Assembly (NCBI RefSeq): GCF_000003605.2
Contig: NW_003137830.1
Location: 1-41,068 of the forward strand
Origin: Saccoglossus kowalevskii
Taxonomy: Eukaryota; Hemichordata; Enteropneusta; Harrimaniidae
Length of the DNA stretch: 41,068 nucleotides
Direction: 5' to 3'
Positions 1 through 13,400 of the stretch are shown one piece after another (the stretch's first letter is position 1; each line of letters begins with the position of its first letter). A model generated the notes under the pieces. It saw only the letters and a program-made list of their open reading frames with translations. It was not told the origin of the DNA and did no database searches. The translations under genes and the position numbers were made by a program.

Positions 1-1319
1 CACCGCGATATCCATATAGTGAGACATTAAAACCGCCGGAACTTGCTGAATGATAACTTTCACCGTGATTAATAAGCATCGAGTCTGATAAGAAAGCAAT
101 GTCACAATTTGACCTTTTTGATGAAATACTAGTAGTGATGTCATTCTTAACCAATCAGTGAAGCAGATGCATAAAGGTCAAAGATGATTGCTAGACTGTA
201 AACAAAAGCATCGTGTGCCATCGCAGCAGAGTGACCCCATTTTTCTTGTCTCTTTATTATGATTAGACATGAATGAAAAGTGCCAAGCTGGCAGACTGCG
301 AAATCCATGGATTAAATGTGCTTAGTCCAAATTGTGTGGGAAGATATCGACGAACTACAGGAATAAGTTGTAGGGATTTTGTTCGACGGCTACAGTGACG
401 CCGACTTGGACATTTGAGGGTTTTGAGTTTGACGATGATGGCAATGAACGTACAAATAAATATCTGAGTCTGAAGCTATGAATTTTTATAATCTTTACTG
501 TGTAAATTTGTAAATTATTATTGATCTTGTATGACGGCTGATTCGTAATTTGTCTAGACCGGAAATCATTTTACGCAGTTTAACCCCTCACATTTTAATT
601 CATTTTGAGTTCACGTGTATTGGACGTGTTTGTCGGCGGGAAATCCTAATTCAAATGATTTCTCACTGTCGATTTTTATTATTTCTGGTTTATTTGTCAC
701 ATTATAAGCAATACATTATTTTTGTTTTACTTCTAGTGTTGCTTAGTGTTCATGTATTTCCGTTGCATGTTTTCATTTGCTGTACTATTCCCTGTGGCAG
801 TTCGATCTGCGTGTTATCAATTTTCGCGAACTTTCGTTTTTTTTGCCGGGGATCTCCTGGCAAACGCCTACCCCTTCTTTTTGGCAATTTTCCATGTTCA
901 GGACCCTGGTCTTATACCTGGATAAATACGGTATGCCTGAAGGCAGTGGGACGATCATATCGAACAACTTGTAGTGGCGGTTGTTGCATTCCTGTGCTGC
1001 ATGAGTGCATACTTTGCGGTATTCTCATGATAGCCTAATTGATATATTTGTTACATCTTTTTTCTGCTTATAGAAATAATCTGCTGAGAAATAACAGCTT
1101 TGAAAATGGCAACCAAAAACGTTATGCATTCTGTGAAAGTTTGGGCTTATGAACAGGATTCTGTTTCCATCCTACGCTGTAGCATTTCTGTATTTGTTTT
1201 AAATGAAAGAAAGTGTTTGAATATGACATAAACTTGACACACATTCTACATTTTTGTATAATACCAGTAATGCTACTGATATTGAAAAGTCTTGAATAAT
1301 TCATCTATTTTTGCTGCAG
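1..1319. other. KIF4 intron upstream of the first visible exon
   Basis: No motor-domain exon (P-loop, SSRSH or DLAGSE-type block) is seen on the plus strand here. The open frames at 550-1038 have no recognisable protein character. Around 985-1030 there is a short match to the palindromic repeat family found at 1.86 kb and 23.2 kb. Confidence 0.6.
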
Positions 1320-1495
1320 ACTCTCTTGGTGGCAACAGCCAAACCTTGATGATAGCTTGTGTGAGTCCTGCTGACAGTAATCTGGAAGAGACCATTAACA
1401 CATTGCGCTATGCTGATAGGGCTAGACAGATTAAAAACAAACCGATTGTCAACCGAGATCCAACTCAAGCAGAACTGAGTAGACTGCGTCAACAG
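1320..1495 (+). CDS. KIF4: KIF4 exon: end of motor domain and neck
   Basis: The acceptor is tgctgcag and the donor is gtaaaa. The exon enters in phase 1, with the Asp codon split across the junction. It encodes the conserved kinesin block [19 protein letters not shown], then [21 protein letters not shown] and the start of the neck coil. This is the first KIF4 exon visible in the window. Confidence 0.96.
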
Positions 1496-4400
1496 GTAAA
1501 ATTCATCTCATTCTGCAGAGAATAACTTCTATTGTTGACATGGCAACTAATATTAGTATTATTTTAGAATTCACAATATTTCAATTATAATATGTTCGTT
1601 TCTGCAATAATCAATGTGACTTCTGAGCTCAACATCGATTTTTAGCATATTCCTCGTTTTGCTGTAAAGTGCTTGTGAAAATGCAGGGAAGATGAGAATA
1701 AGCCAGACACAAGTGTAGTCATGTCTGCCATTCTGTGTATACTAGTGCTAATCAAATACGCACAAATGACCTTTTCCATTGTTTTTGTCTGATGTAAATG
1801 TCTTCCCTGGTAATCTTACACCATGATACAGTTGAGCAAACAGTGTGATAATATGAGGTTATTACGAGGATACCTTAAAGTATGTATGGCGTTGGTGTAC
1901 TGTCTGCATACTTCGGGGTATCCTCATAATAACCATATTATTATACATCTTTTCCTACCAAGGATACATCATGGGAATGCCAAAATCCAAAAAGTTTAGA
2001 ACAGAATCGGGGAACTTCATTGTGTGGAGTCCGGTCAAACCCTGGTAGCAGCCATCTTTGTTTTTATTATTAGTGGATGCTTACGTGCGTAATCGTTCGA
2101 TATTTGGAATTCGCATTTCCTAAGATGGTAGGATGAAAATACCCCGTTAAATACCGCAAAATTACGACACACTGTAACTTATGGGGTTGTGGTGAAAGAT
2201 GTACAATGTATAATTCTATATTTCATCTGTCAAGTGTTATTTACTAAATCCTGTCTATTTTAGGTACAACAATTACAAGTACAGTTGTTAAATAAAGGTG
2301 GGGTTGTTGGAGATGGTGTAGGTTTAAGGTACGTAAAATTGAATTTAGTAAAGTTATAAAACTGTTGCCCGAACTATATAAATATAGTTTATTATTTAAT
2401 AATAAGGAGCATGTGTTTATTAATATTTGAATGGAATTACTCATATAAACACCTGTCAGCTTCTGTTCATTTCATACCATATTTATAGAAACTTATGTGG
2501 GTGTATGATTGAAGTGTTTTTCAGAAGTAACATGGTCAGTTCAGTAGTAGCATTAGAAACATTAGAAACTATTGTCTTTATTATTATATTCTGATACAAT
2601 TCCTTATTAGTTTCTTCTTCATGTGTACATATAATTTGTATTTGACAGTGGTGATTCATCAGCTAACGTCAAAGTGCTTGTTGAAAAGAATAAAGCATTA
2701 GAGGTAAATGTACTATAATTTGTTATTTGAGTTTCCCTTGTATGCATTGTAAGCGGTTATAACTTGTTGTGCCATTGAATATCTGTAGTCAATAGGTAAT
2801 TTTCTATTCACTGTTCACCTATTGTGTGAAAGGCAGCAAAAATCAAATGATTTGATTTTTAATTTAATTTCCTAAAGCTTTTTTTACCTATACTACCGTA
2901 AAAATCATATTTGAGGTCGCAGCTTTAATTAATAGAAGCTGCACATCTAACTTGAGACATTGTTTCATGTTTTGAAATTGACAAGTTTTGATCCCAGGAA
3001 AAAGCCTGCAATATAAGCCGCACTCCAAACTTTCACAAACCAAACAGCCACCACATATTTCAGAAAAAGATATACCATTTAATTTCAAATTAAGGCATAA
3101 TTTTTCGAATAATTCAATGATTTAGAGTCCAATTTAGGTTTTCCCGTAGTCATTGATGCTTATTCCAGAGTGAAAGGTTTTTTGTGGGTAGCGTGAATGG
3201 GTAAACTGCGCATTTCGACAATGAGCTGTTATTATCGTCAAAAGTGTTAAATTCTTCTTCAATGCTCAGCTTATTTTTCAAAAACACCTAATTTCTTGAT
3301 TTAAAAAAAAATCATGCCGTTTTTCCCATCAAAATCAAAGCCAAATGATCGCACTACAACAACGGTAAATCTCGTCCGGGTTTCGTTTACCACGAGGTCG
3401 CTAAACCACATTAACATATTTAAATGAGTTATGGTAATTTAATCACGTTGGCACCATCCAGCGTTTCGATTGGTTAATTAGCGACTTGACCTATTAGGTC
3501 AAAAAACAGTTTCAAGTCACTAAAGGGCTCATACCACTAATTGAATTTCCATAGACGACAATGTTAACATATGACGAGATTGCTATATGAAAATGATGAA
3601 GAAAGTTGAAAACATGGCTCAAAAATGGGAAATCAACATGCCAGTAATCAACCATATGAAAAAAACTAACATGTTGGCCAGCTCAAACTCGTGCAAATCT
3701 CAGGTAAACAAGACACACCTACTGTATTAAGATTGCACCTAGAGAAATCACTGGAAAAACACCAAGATTAGAACATCCAAATACACACAGAATAAACCCA
3801 CAGGTACACAGTCGCTAAGTAGTAAACAAAAGACCACATGTTGGTCTCACCTTTGACCCAGGTGATTACGCCCTCAAACAGGGAGCACCTGAGAAAAAAC
3901 AAATTTTAAAAATTTCATTGATTCTTGCTAGGCATTTAAATTGAGGGCTACGAGCAGCCATTGGTTGATTAGTGGTATGAGATCTAAAGATGTTTGAACG
4001 AACATGGCGGATATCGTATCAGATTGAGCGTTTATGTGACCGAAATCATTCGCTTGCAGTGAAACTAAGTTGAATTTTCGCAACAATTCAACGAATTTAT
4101 TTTCTGTACGTTATTATAATCACTACTGAGTAATAATCAGCAATTGTAACACTTCGAAAAAAAGTAAGTTATTCACTTGTGTGAAATGCAGCATGACCAT
4201 TACCATGATCATTTGCTACTAAGAATGCATTCGTTTTTGTTTTTACTTCTTTTAGAATATACTTTTCGTTATAAAAAAAAAATAAGAAAATAAATATCTA
4301 TTACATTAAATAATATACAAAGTATTTTTTGTTATCGTGCGAACATTTTTTTTTTGATTGACTTTTTTTATTTTTTATTTTAATTTCCCTGATGTCTAGT

Positions 4401-7400
4401 AAATTAAATATGGAATGTACAGTCACTCTGCCGATAGTCGAAAATGCCAGTAGTCGAATGCAATAGACTGTGTCAGATGGCTGTCTCTCAGTTGTAACCT
4501 ATACCGATGCTAACGAATTAGTCTATTCAAGAGATTGTAGTATACAGTATCGTAATCTTAAAATGCATACAAATCTATTTGTAGATATTATTTATTGTGC
4601 AGTATGTTATACAGTGTGAAATTTTGTTTGTGTACAAGTTTGTCTGTGTGTAAAAATCCGAAAGGGCTTAGAATCGCAACAAAATTGCAATCAAGTGTTG
4701 TGCATCTCATTAGCATATCATTATCCCTTCTGGCCTTTGTTTTTTGAAAAAATTTCCCACTGTTACCGAAGTGAATGCTCTATTTAAAGCCGCACCAAGA
4801 CTTCACGCATCTGAATTCGTCCATTGAAAAAATTTATTTTTATAATTAAAGCCGCGGCCTCAATTAGGAATTTTACGGTATGTTGTTATTATACAATGTT
4901 TCATATTGAAAAGATTAAAAACTTTTTGTTGTTTGTTTTTAAGTCTGAGAATAGGAAACTAAGCTCTGAATTGCAATCTTCAGTAGACCAAACAACCCAC
5001 ATGTGTGAAAAGGCTATCATGGTAAGTTGTACAATTAAACGTCTGCTGATAATATGTAAACTTAAACCTTCATTGTCATCAGTGTGCCCTTGAAATGCAG
5101 TCGAAATGACAAGCCACTCGTGCAAACAATTCAGTTTTACAATAATGCTGGTGCATCATTGACATAACATGAAGATCTACATTGATATAGTGATATTGAA
5201 AACGTGTTGCTATAATTATGGAATTTATAATCAATTCATTTATTGAAATAAAATTCACATATCGTTAGCAAAAATCAGGGCCCCAATTTGTGCCTCAAGT
5301 CACTTATATAGTTGCATATAATTTAATACAGACCTTCCCAGCAGTCAATAAGCTGTCTCAATTTGATATTGGGGTTTTCCATTTTGACTCAAGAACCCTA
5401 AATCTGTTCCTTTAGAGAGCACAGATGATTTTTATACCTGTATATTTATAGTAGTAGTTATGATTTTGTATGGTATGTCTGTTATATCAGTGTATGTCAA
5501 GACAAATTGGTATTGACTTTTTATTTCCAGGCTGAAATGTCAAGAGACAAATTAAAACAGAGATTGGATGAGATCAAAGAGCATGTAGCACCGAATCTAG
5601 AAGTATTGAATTCATTAGGAAATGAGACTGAAAACGAAAACATACTGGAGAAACTGAAAGCTGTGAAAGAGATACAGAAAATGATATTAGAACTTGATGT
5701 AAGCCATGACTCAACAGACTAGTAACCAGGACACTGTATATTAAAACTTGGTTTATAGTATCGGAGTACCTTTTGTTTTGTTTCATCTGATCTTTGAATT
5801 TTTTGAGCTTGCCAGTGTTATTCATTCTATATACGTGTTGGACTGCTAGTATCTTTAATTCATACTTGACTGTTTGTCAACTTCTGTAATTCACTGCAAG
5901 CTTACTTGGATTGCTATTAGTTTCTCAACATTGTAGATAAATTAATGGCTTTTTGTTCTTAATATGTGAAAATGGAGTTGGTCAGTCTTTGTATTTTTAC
6001 TATTATAGGAGGAAGAGAGTGAAGTATGTAATGATGATTTAATGCTGCCAGCTGAAGGCATGGAAGATGATGAAAATGCGACACCATTGGATAAGGAACT
6101 TTTGTTGCGTCGTGCAGAAATGGGTCGCCAGTTACAAGAATTGAATAATGCACTTGCCATGAAACAAGAACTTGCTAGTGCTATGGGTGAAAGTGATGAA
6201 AAAATGTCCAGCATGAAAGTACAGTATGAGGTAAGTTGAAGATTACATAATCCACTATTCAGTCGAGGACTGGAAAACATTAAACGCAAAACTGTAATGA
6301 GCATCTCCTCAGATGCTTGTAGACTAACTTGTAAGGATTTTGAGTGAAGGTGAAATATACACAATCATATTTATGAACCTATGGGCAGTGTAATTAATGC
6401 TGAAATTGTTTTGTAAAACATGTTCTATTAGGCCAAACTTTTTTTATTCCTTGTTTCTCGAGTTTTTATAAAGCAATTTTTTTGAGGATTCTCAAAGAAT
6501 TGTAAGTGAGATCATTGATCGGAGAGAAAAAATGAAATAAAATTTTATTCCATGTATAACCTTGTTTCTCATCTGCGCAAGACTTTGATCATGATACTCC
6601 CACGAAAATGCAACTTGAATTTGGTATGAGGCGGGCGGTAAAAATATGAAGATAAAAATAATATTTTTTTAGCAATTTTTTGCGCTTACAAGTTGGCGGG
6701 CGCGAGAAGTTATGCTGAAATAAAATGTTATTTTTATTTCTCTTTCGGCTCATGTTTATTTGGCAGGTTCGCGAAATAAGGGATAATAAAAGTCCGGCCT
6801 TAGGAGAAAACAAAAAGAATCTCTCTGAATATCAACTCACCTGTCACTCTGGATTATTCAAATTCCAATCTTGTTTTCCATACATAATTATCATCGTTTA
6901 TAATCCACCAAATTGACGATGGTAGTTGTGTTGTATTCAGGAATGGTGTTGCAGCACTACGTTCCTGAGATGCCTTGACAGATTGCAATAAAAATTTAAA
7001 CTTTACAACTATTATAATTCATGTGACACATTATCATGCATTTGTTTCAAATTATGACCCATAGTGGCCGTATTATTTTCAGTTTTGTTTACTAGTGCGT
7101 GACATGAATAATTTTATTTTTCCCGGAAATAATTTTTCATTTTCCTAAAAGTGTGTGGGGGGGGGGGGGGGGGAAATGTATAATGTTATATAATATAGGT
7201 ATCTCTGTTGATTTCAAGCCTGCTGTTGTACACATCACTTACAGACAGACCATCAGTATTAAAAGAATGTTGACGTATTGCTAACATCCAAGTCTGTTTC
7301 TTTGTAGGAAACTATGAAACAACTTGAAAGTGAGATTACATCACTACAGCAAGAGAAAGATGAACTTGCCAAGGCCTTGCATGAAGTGAAAAATAACACT

Positions 7401-10400
7401 GTTGTTAGCAAGTATGTATATTATGTCAATAAACATTGTATTATTATACATGTTGCCATAAGTTATAATGTGCCATAATGTTGCATTATTGCACGCGATA
7501 TCTGCATCCTACCGTAGTAAGAAATGCAATTATAAACACAGAATGATATTTTCAATATGACTGAGATGTTTGAAAACTAAATTCAATAGCGAAAGTGCCA
7601 CAAGTTTCTACCATTTTGCTTGGTTTATGGATTTCTACAAAGATGTACATTTTGAGGATACTGCTAAGTATGCACTCAGACAGTACACTGTCGCATTGGT
7701 TGGGTGTTTGTTGATACTCTCGTTGTACTGTCTTTGTGCATATTTTGCTCTTAAGGTAGAAGCCTAGTCATAATTTTTGACAAAATTGGTAATAAATCGC
7801 ATGACAATGTTTATTAGTTTATTATGTATAATCATGAAGTTAATGTCTCATGGTACGATGAAATAGCATTATTTTGTGTGTTACAGTTTTGCTTTTTGAG
7901 AAACGTGTCCTAATATTTCTTGAAAATTGCTATTTTTAGAACAATTCCATAGAACACAATGTTAAAGAAAAATTGCATTTTTTTTACACTTTTTATATTG
8001 CCTTGGTTACCATTTTTTGCAAAATGAATAAATTCTGGGTTTTTTAATTTGTGAGTATATAACTACTGTATCTGCAGTATGCTCCTTACTAAACAAACGA
8101 ATTGGTACTATGCTTAGACAGAAGAAATTGGTGTCCTCTTTACATGCCGACATCATGTATGTTAATCACTTATAGATGGTTAAACAAGACACAATACAAG
8201 TAAATTATAAAAGTTTTGTTATGCATATGTATTTATATTCAGAACAGTTTTGAAGAATTTATAAATATACATTGTCATTTCAAACCCAAATCATCTTTAT
8301 ACCTATGTGTGGGCAAATATTCATATGTATATTTTTTTCAGGATAAGTGAACAGAGAAGGCGGAGACTACAGGAGCTAGAAGGTGAAATGAGCAAACTGA
8401 AGAAGAAATTAGCGGAGCACAGCAAACTGATAAAATTTAAAGAGCAGGGTGATCAGAAAATTAAGAAATTAAATTCTGAAATTCAGGTAAGTTTTTACTT
8501 TGGTTTTATGTATACAAGATTTAAAGTATTGAAACGTAATACTACTCGGTATGTCTGTTTACAAGTCTTCTTAACTACATTCATGCGGTAATGGTTATAG
8601 ATGGATTGAAAGTGTCTGACAACAAAACAACTTTTTGTGTATGGAAAATGAGGGTGTGCATCAAATTGGTGCACCAAAAAATATGTTTATTTTACCATTA
8701 TTAACATTTAATGATATAAAAAATATGAATGCCACATGCATGCAAATGAACATTACATGTAGAGCAGAGCAGAGTGTAGAGCAGAGTGTAGAGCAGAGTG
8801 TAGAGCAGAGCAATAAATAAATCAATCAATCAACTATATCAGTGTTGGCCAGTGGATTTGTCGCGTCCAAATTGATAATGCTAGGATTTTACTATCATTT
8901 TAAAAAATACTTTTGATTTCCTATATCTCACAATTTTTTTGGGATGGGGGATCAAAATTTCAACGCATGGGAGATTGTAAACAATACTCACACTGGAAGA
9001 TGTCTGATTACAATTTGATGTCAAGTATTCAGACTGACTGTAGGTTTTGGGTCAGTCGGTGTTCAGAGTATCCATTTAATGTAGGTGATGAAGCAAACCA
9101 GGGTGAAGCTGATGAAACAGATGAAGCAGGATACAACCAAATTCCAACAATTCAAGACACAAAAAGATAGAGAAGTAATGAAGCTGAAACAACAGGTTTG
9201 TAAATATCATGTTTATTTCATATTCTAAATATTTCTGGTAAAAATAGAACTGATTATATTTTGAATAATAAGTAAATAATAATAAATAATAAAAGATTAT
9301 AATTTGAATGTCAAACCAAGACCATAATACTGGCTATTATAGTAAAGCATTTGTTTTAGGTTGTTCATAAACCAAAATTAATTAATATTAATTAATCTGT
9401 AACAGCAAAAATAATTTTGTGTGTGAATTGTGAAAGCATACAAATGTAATGCTCTTTTAGACTTTCAATCAATCCTTGTAGCCTATTGATATTTACATTC
9501 ATTTGATTGATGCTGCAACTACAATGTTAAAATGAACTGTTATAAATACCATCTTTTTTTTTCTACAGGATCGTAAACGTCAACACGAAGTCGTCAAACT
9601 TGAACGACAGAATCAACTTCAACAGAATATGCTGAGACGAAAAGCTGAGGAGGTGAGCATTAAAATTAATTGATGTGCTGTACTGGTAAAACACCGCTAC
9701 ATTGTATAATGATGTGCAGTACTGACCAATAACCATAAACAAATAAATGTGTATCCATTCTGTTCAGAATACAGAAAAATATATACAAATGTATAAAATA
9801 TAAAAAGGATTTAATTTAATTCAACTTCTGTTAGAAAATACAACTACCATGTATATAAAATGTTAGCATGTAGTTAGTGATTACTCAATATAATACATTG
9901 CATGTCTAAGTCGTACGGAGAAAAGTGATAAGGATAAGTTTTCAAGAGACCTCTGACATGATAGATGAAGAGATGGTCAACTCAGATTTGTTTTCTTGCT
10001 TATTTCTTGACTTCTTATTTCAGGCATCGGCAGCAAACAAAAGACTAAAAGAGGCCTTACATAAACGTAAGATTGCTACTGATAAAAAAGAGGAATCCTT
10101 CGCCCAGAGTGACATGAAAGGAACCGGACAGAGAGTCAGGGTTAGTATATTGCTTCATATATTGGCCTACAATAGTTTGTAATGAACATGTCATTTTGGT
10201 TTTCTTCTTCTGTTTATAGATCAAAGTATGAATTTTACATCTGATTTGTTACTTATTAATATTGAATTCAGGTTTAGTCTTTGGTCTACATTCTCATCTA
10301 CCGTAATTGTATTGTTATGCTTGTGTATACAATATATATAATTCAGGATGAGAAAACATGCATGCAGTTAACTTTAAGGCCACTTGTCTCACAGCAACTT

Positions 10401-13400
10401 TAAGAATCTTTATTTTGTTGTAGAATTGGCTCAGTAGAGAATTAGAAGTACTTGTGTGTATGGGAGAATCACGGCGGCATTTAGAGGAGTTACTCGCAGA
10501 TAGGAAGACATTATCACAACAACTCAGTGAATTAGAACAATCAACAGATGAACCAGCAGCCAAGGTATAAAATCAACTATAAATGATACTTGTATTTCAG
10601 TAAAACTCCTAGATCTAGATTCCAACAAAATTATGTGCATGTGCCCCCCCCCTCTCCTTTTCCCAATGTCTGTGTTGATAATGTTATGCATTAGAAATGC
10701 TTTTATTTCAGTCATTTTCAGTGGTTTTTAAATTGATTTTTGTTTACCTACTTGTCTTATTATTACAGAAAAGGGCTTCTATGAATGACACGTTTGTGTG
10801 TGATGATAGTCTCTCATCTTCTGATTGTGGAGACGAAGAGAAGAAACAAAAAATATTTGCTTTGAAGCATGAACTGCAACTAAGGTTTGTTTTTACTGCT
10901 GATTTTTTTTTTTCATTCACACATTGAGTTAAAACCTATTTTAAAGTACTATTCTAGATATTAATACTGCATTAATGATTTTAGGAGGGTTGATGACACT
11001 GATGTCAATATGCAGGATGTCGTTTTTTTAATTACTTTTGTATTTGGCTGATACACAAAGTTTTATCCTTTGAAATCAGACATGCATGTTGGTGGATCCA
11101 CAAATCAGCAGAAATGTAGTAATTTCACTCCATAGTAGTAATCAGGACAAAATTCCCTAAAAATCTAATTCATATCTATACTATATTCATAAAGGCACAT
11201 AATCAAAGCCATGATGTGGAAAGCATAATTCTGCCTGTAATTGTGTAATGATTAATTATTCATCAAGTTATTTGCATAAATAAACTAGAATGGCAACAGG
11301 CATATTTATATCTGTCTTAAAATAATTTGACAAGGCCTTTGCTTCAGCAGTAAATTTCATCTATAATTAAGTAACTCTGTTTGGTAAAGTGCTTTTCTGT
11401 GTATGTTATTCATATGCTTAATAATGTTTAACAATTAATCTTGTTCTGTACGTTGATGGAACACTAAATGCAACTCACTTTAAATGTTGTTAATTCTTGT
11501 GTCATTTTAGAAGTGCCCAGATTGCTGATTTACAAGAAAAACTTATGGATGCTGATCAAGGTAATATTGTTTATCCCATGTATTATGCCTGTTGCATGTG
11601 ATACAACCCATAAGATATTTTTGAAATTTTACCCTCAATATCCAATGGGTATTGTGATCTGTTTGATCAATGCACTCAATTCGAAATTGTTTGCAATACT
11701 ACTTGTTGGAAAGTGGTAAATTATATATGTTTCTGCTACATACCATTTGTACTTTCATATATTCCTAGTGTTCATTTTTGTATAACCTGTGAGTTGCATA
11801 CATGTATATAGACTTTGGCATTTTCAATTCTCCCAACCTCAACTTGACATCACACAAAATAAGTTCCCCGATGTACCAATCACCGAATTGTTATAAAATA
11901 TGTAAAAATACATTGAATAGAATTACTTATAAAGTTAGTAAAATGTTACCAATGTGTCCCTAAAACTGTAAATACATTGATTACCCCCATAATCAGCAAA
12001 ATTGTTTAGTCGTGGCTATAAATTTGGTAAACTCCATTCAAGGAACAGTGTTGCAATATTCAAATGAATACAGAACGCACTAAAGAATCCTCTAACACAC
12101 TCACAAAATGTATGACGTTAAAAAGCTGCAAAAAAGATACATAGGCTAAATATGATCTCAAATTCGTGATTGTGTGATATCGGATTTATAACTATCATTT
12201 CAGTCATTCTTTGAACGATTATGTTTAACTAAATATTGCTACACTACAGCAAGTTATTATCAACATTTGCGACGCACCCAGACTTCAAATCACCGCTCCA
12301 CTGTCCAATCACGCAGTCAGTGTCACATTCACAGTCATCATGTTGCGGACAGGGGGTTGAACTTTTGTTTCAACCACTCTATAGTCATCAATTCAATGTA
12401 TGTGAACTTTGTTTTTGTTATTTAAAGATATACCTGAAAGATAACTAGGAGTACACATGCAATTTCACTGAACTAGCCATTGCAGATGCTCTCACTCGGA
12501 TTGGACCATGCGTATGTCAGCGGTTTGCTTTCGACTGTGGCTATATCTAATTTGTGGATATAATTTTTAACCTTTGCCTTGTCTCTGAGACATAAAACCA
12601 AACGGCCCTTTTCAGGGCCACCACATCCTTCGACAGAGAATACCATAGTGTATGTGTCTGAATACATGTATGTCTATACACTGGAAATGTGTGCATGTAG
12701 GTGTAGTATCAATTATAATATCAATTTGAACGCGAAGTGCGTTCATTCGCCGTAAAAATGGTGTCTCTCTCGCTAGTGAGGCGGTCGATAAAACTGTTGT
12801 AATCCAAGTTATCACTATGAAACTTGTGATATATATATTGGTATAATTCTTGTATCCCGATAATAAACAAATTCTACTTTGAATAAATATTCCGCCATGA
12901 CTGTCAGTCCGAGTTGAAATGCGTTGTGGGTCCAAAGACGGCGACTAGAAGTCTGGGTGCGTCGAGAATGTATCAAAACAAACTTGATTGTAGCAAAACA
13001 ACTTCAACAACATTGGAAGCAATTGCTGTACATTTACCGACAATGTTGATAATAGCTTGCTGTAGTGCAGCAATATTTAGTTAAACATAATCGTTCAAAG
13101 AATGAATGAAACGATAGTAAACTCTTGTCGTAATTTTCATATATTCCTCACCAAATGTTTAGAACATATGAAAATTACTACACTCTTAGTAGATCTTCTA
13201 CATATTATATTTTTATAAGTTGAACATTAATTATTCAAAGTTGTTTGTTTGGGTAGCCAATGCTTTCATCAGCAATCTGTGTACAGTACATTGTAAGGTT
13301 GCAATGAGACATGGTCACCCAATGTAGACTGGTATTTTGAAGTGTGTAAGTTATTCACTATCTAGTCAAATGTGTTTCTACAAATTATTTGACATTACAG

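Larger units (their letters stand above)
5022..8341 (+). other. KIF4 introns in the proximal stalk region
   Basis: The intron stretches 5022-5530, 5699-6008, 6231-7307 and 7412-8341 hold no further exon that I can support. Notable items are a 17-base G run at 7157-7173 and a partial copy of the palindromic repeat at about 7658-7757. The rest is AT-rich. Confidence 0.6.
9196..11510 (+). other. KIF4 introns in the central stalk region
   Basis: The intron stretches 9196-9568, 9653-10023, 10141-10423 and 10885-11510 are AT-rich. I see no additional exon, RNA gene or clear transposon end in them. Confidence 0.5.

Noticed and set aside
361-470. Short reading FDGYSDADLDI resembling the acidic N-terminus of some transposon proteins
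   Set aside because: Stops lie directly on both sides and no further homologous segment follows.
550-1038. 162-codon open frame on the plus strand
   Set aside because: Its composition looks like random translation of AT-rich DNA. No domain, no fitting splice phase with KIF4, and it ends in repeat-like sequence.
8913-9170. 85-codon open frame overlapping a KIF4 exon
   Set aside because: It is in another frame. The KIF4-like sequence is read from 9085 in the phase fixed by the neighbouring exons.
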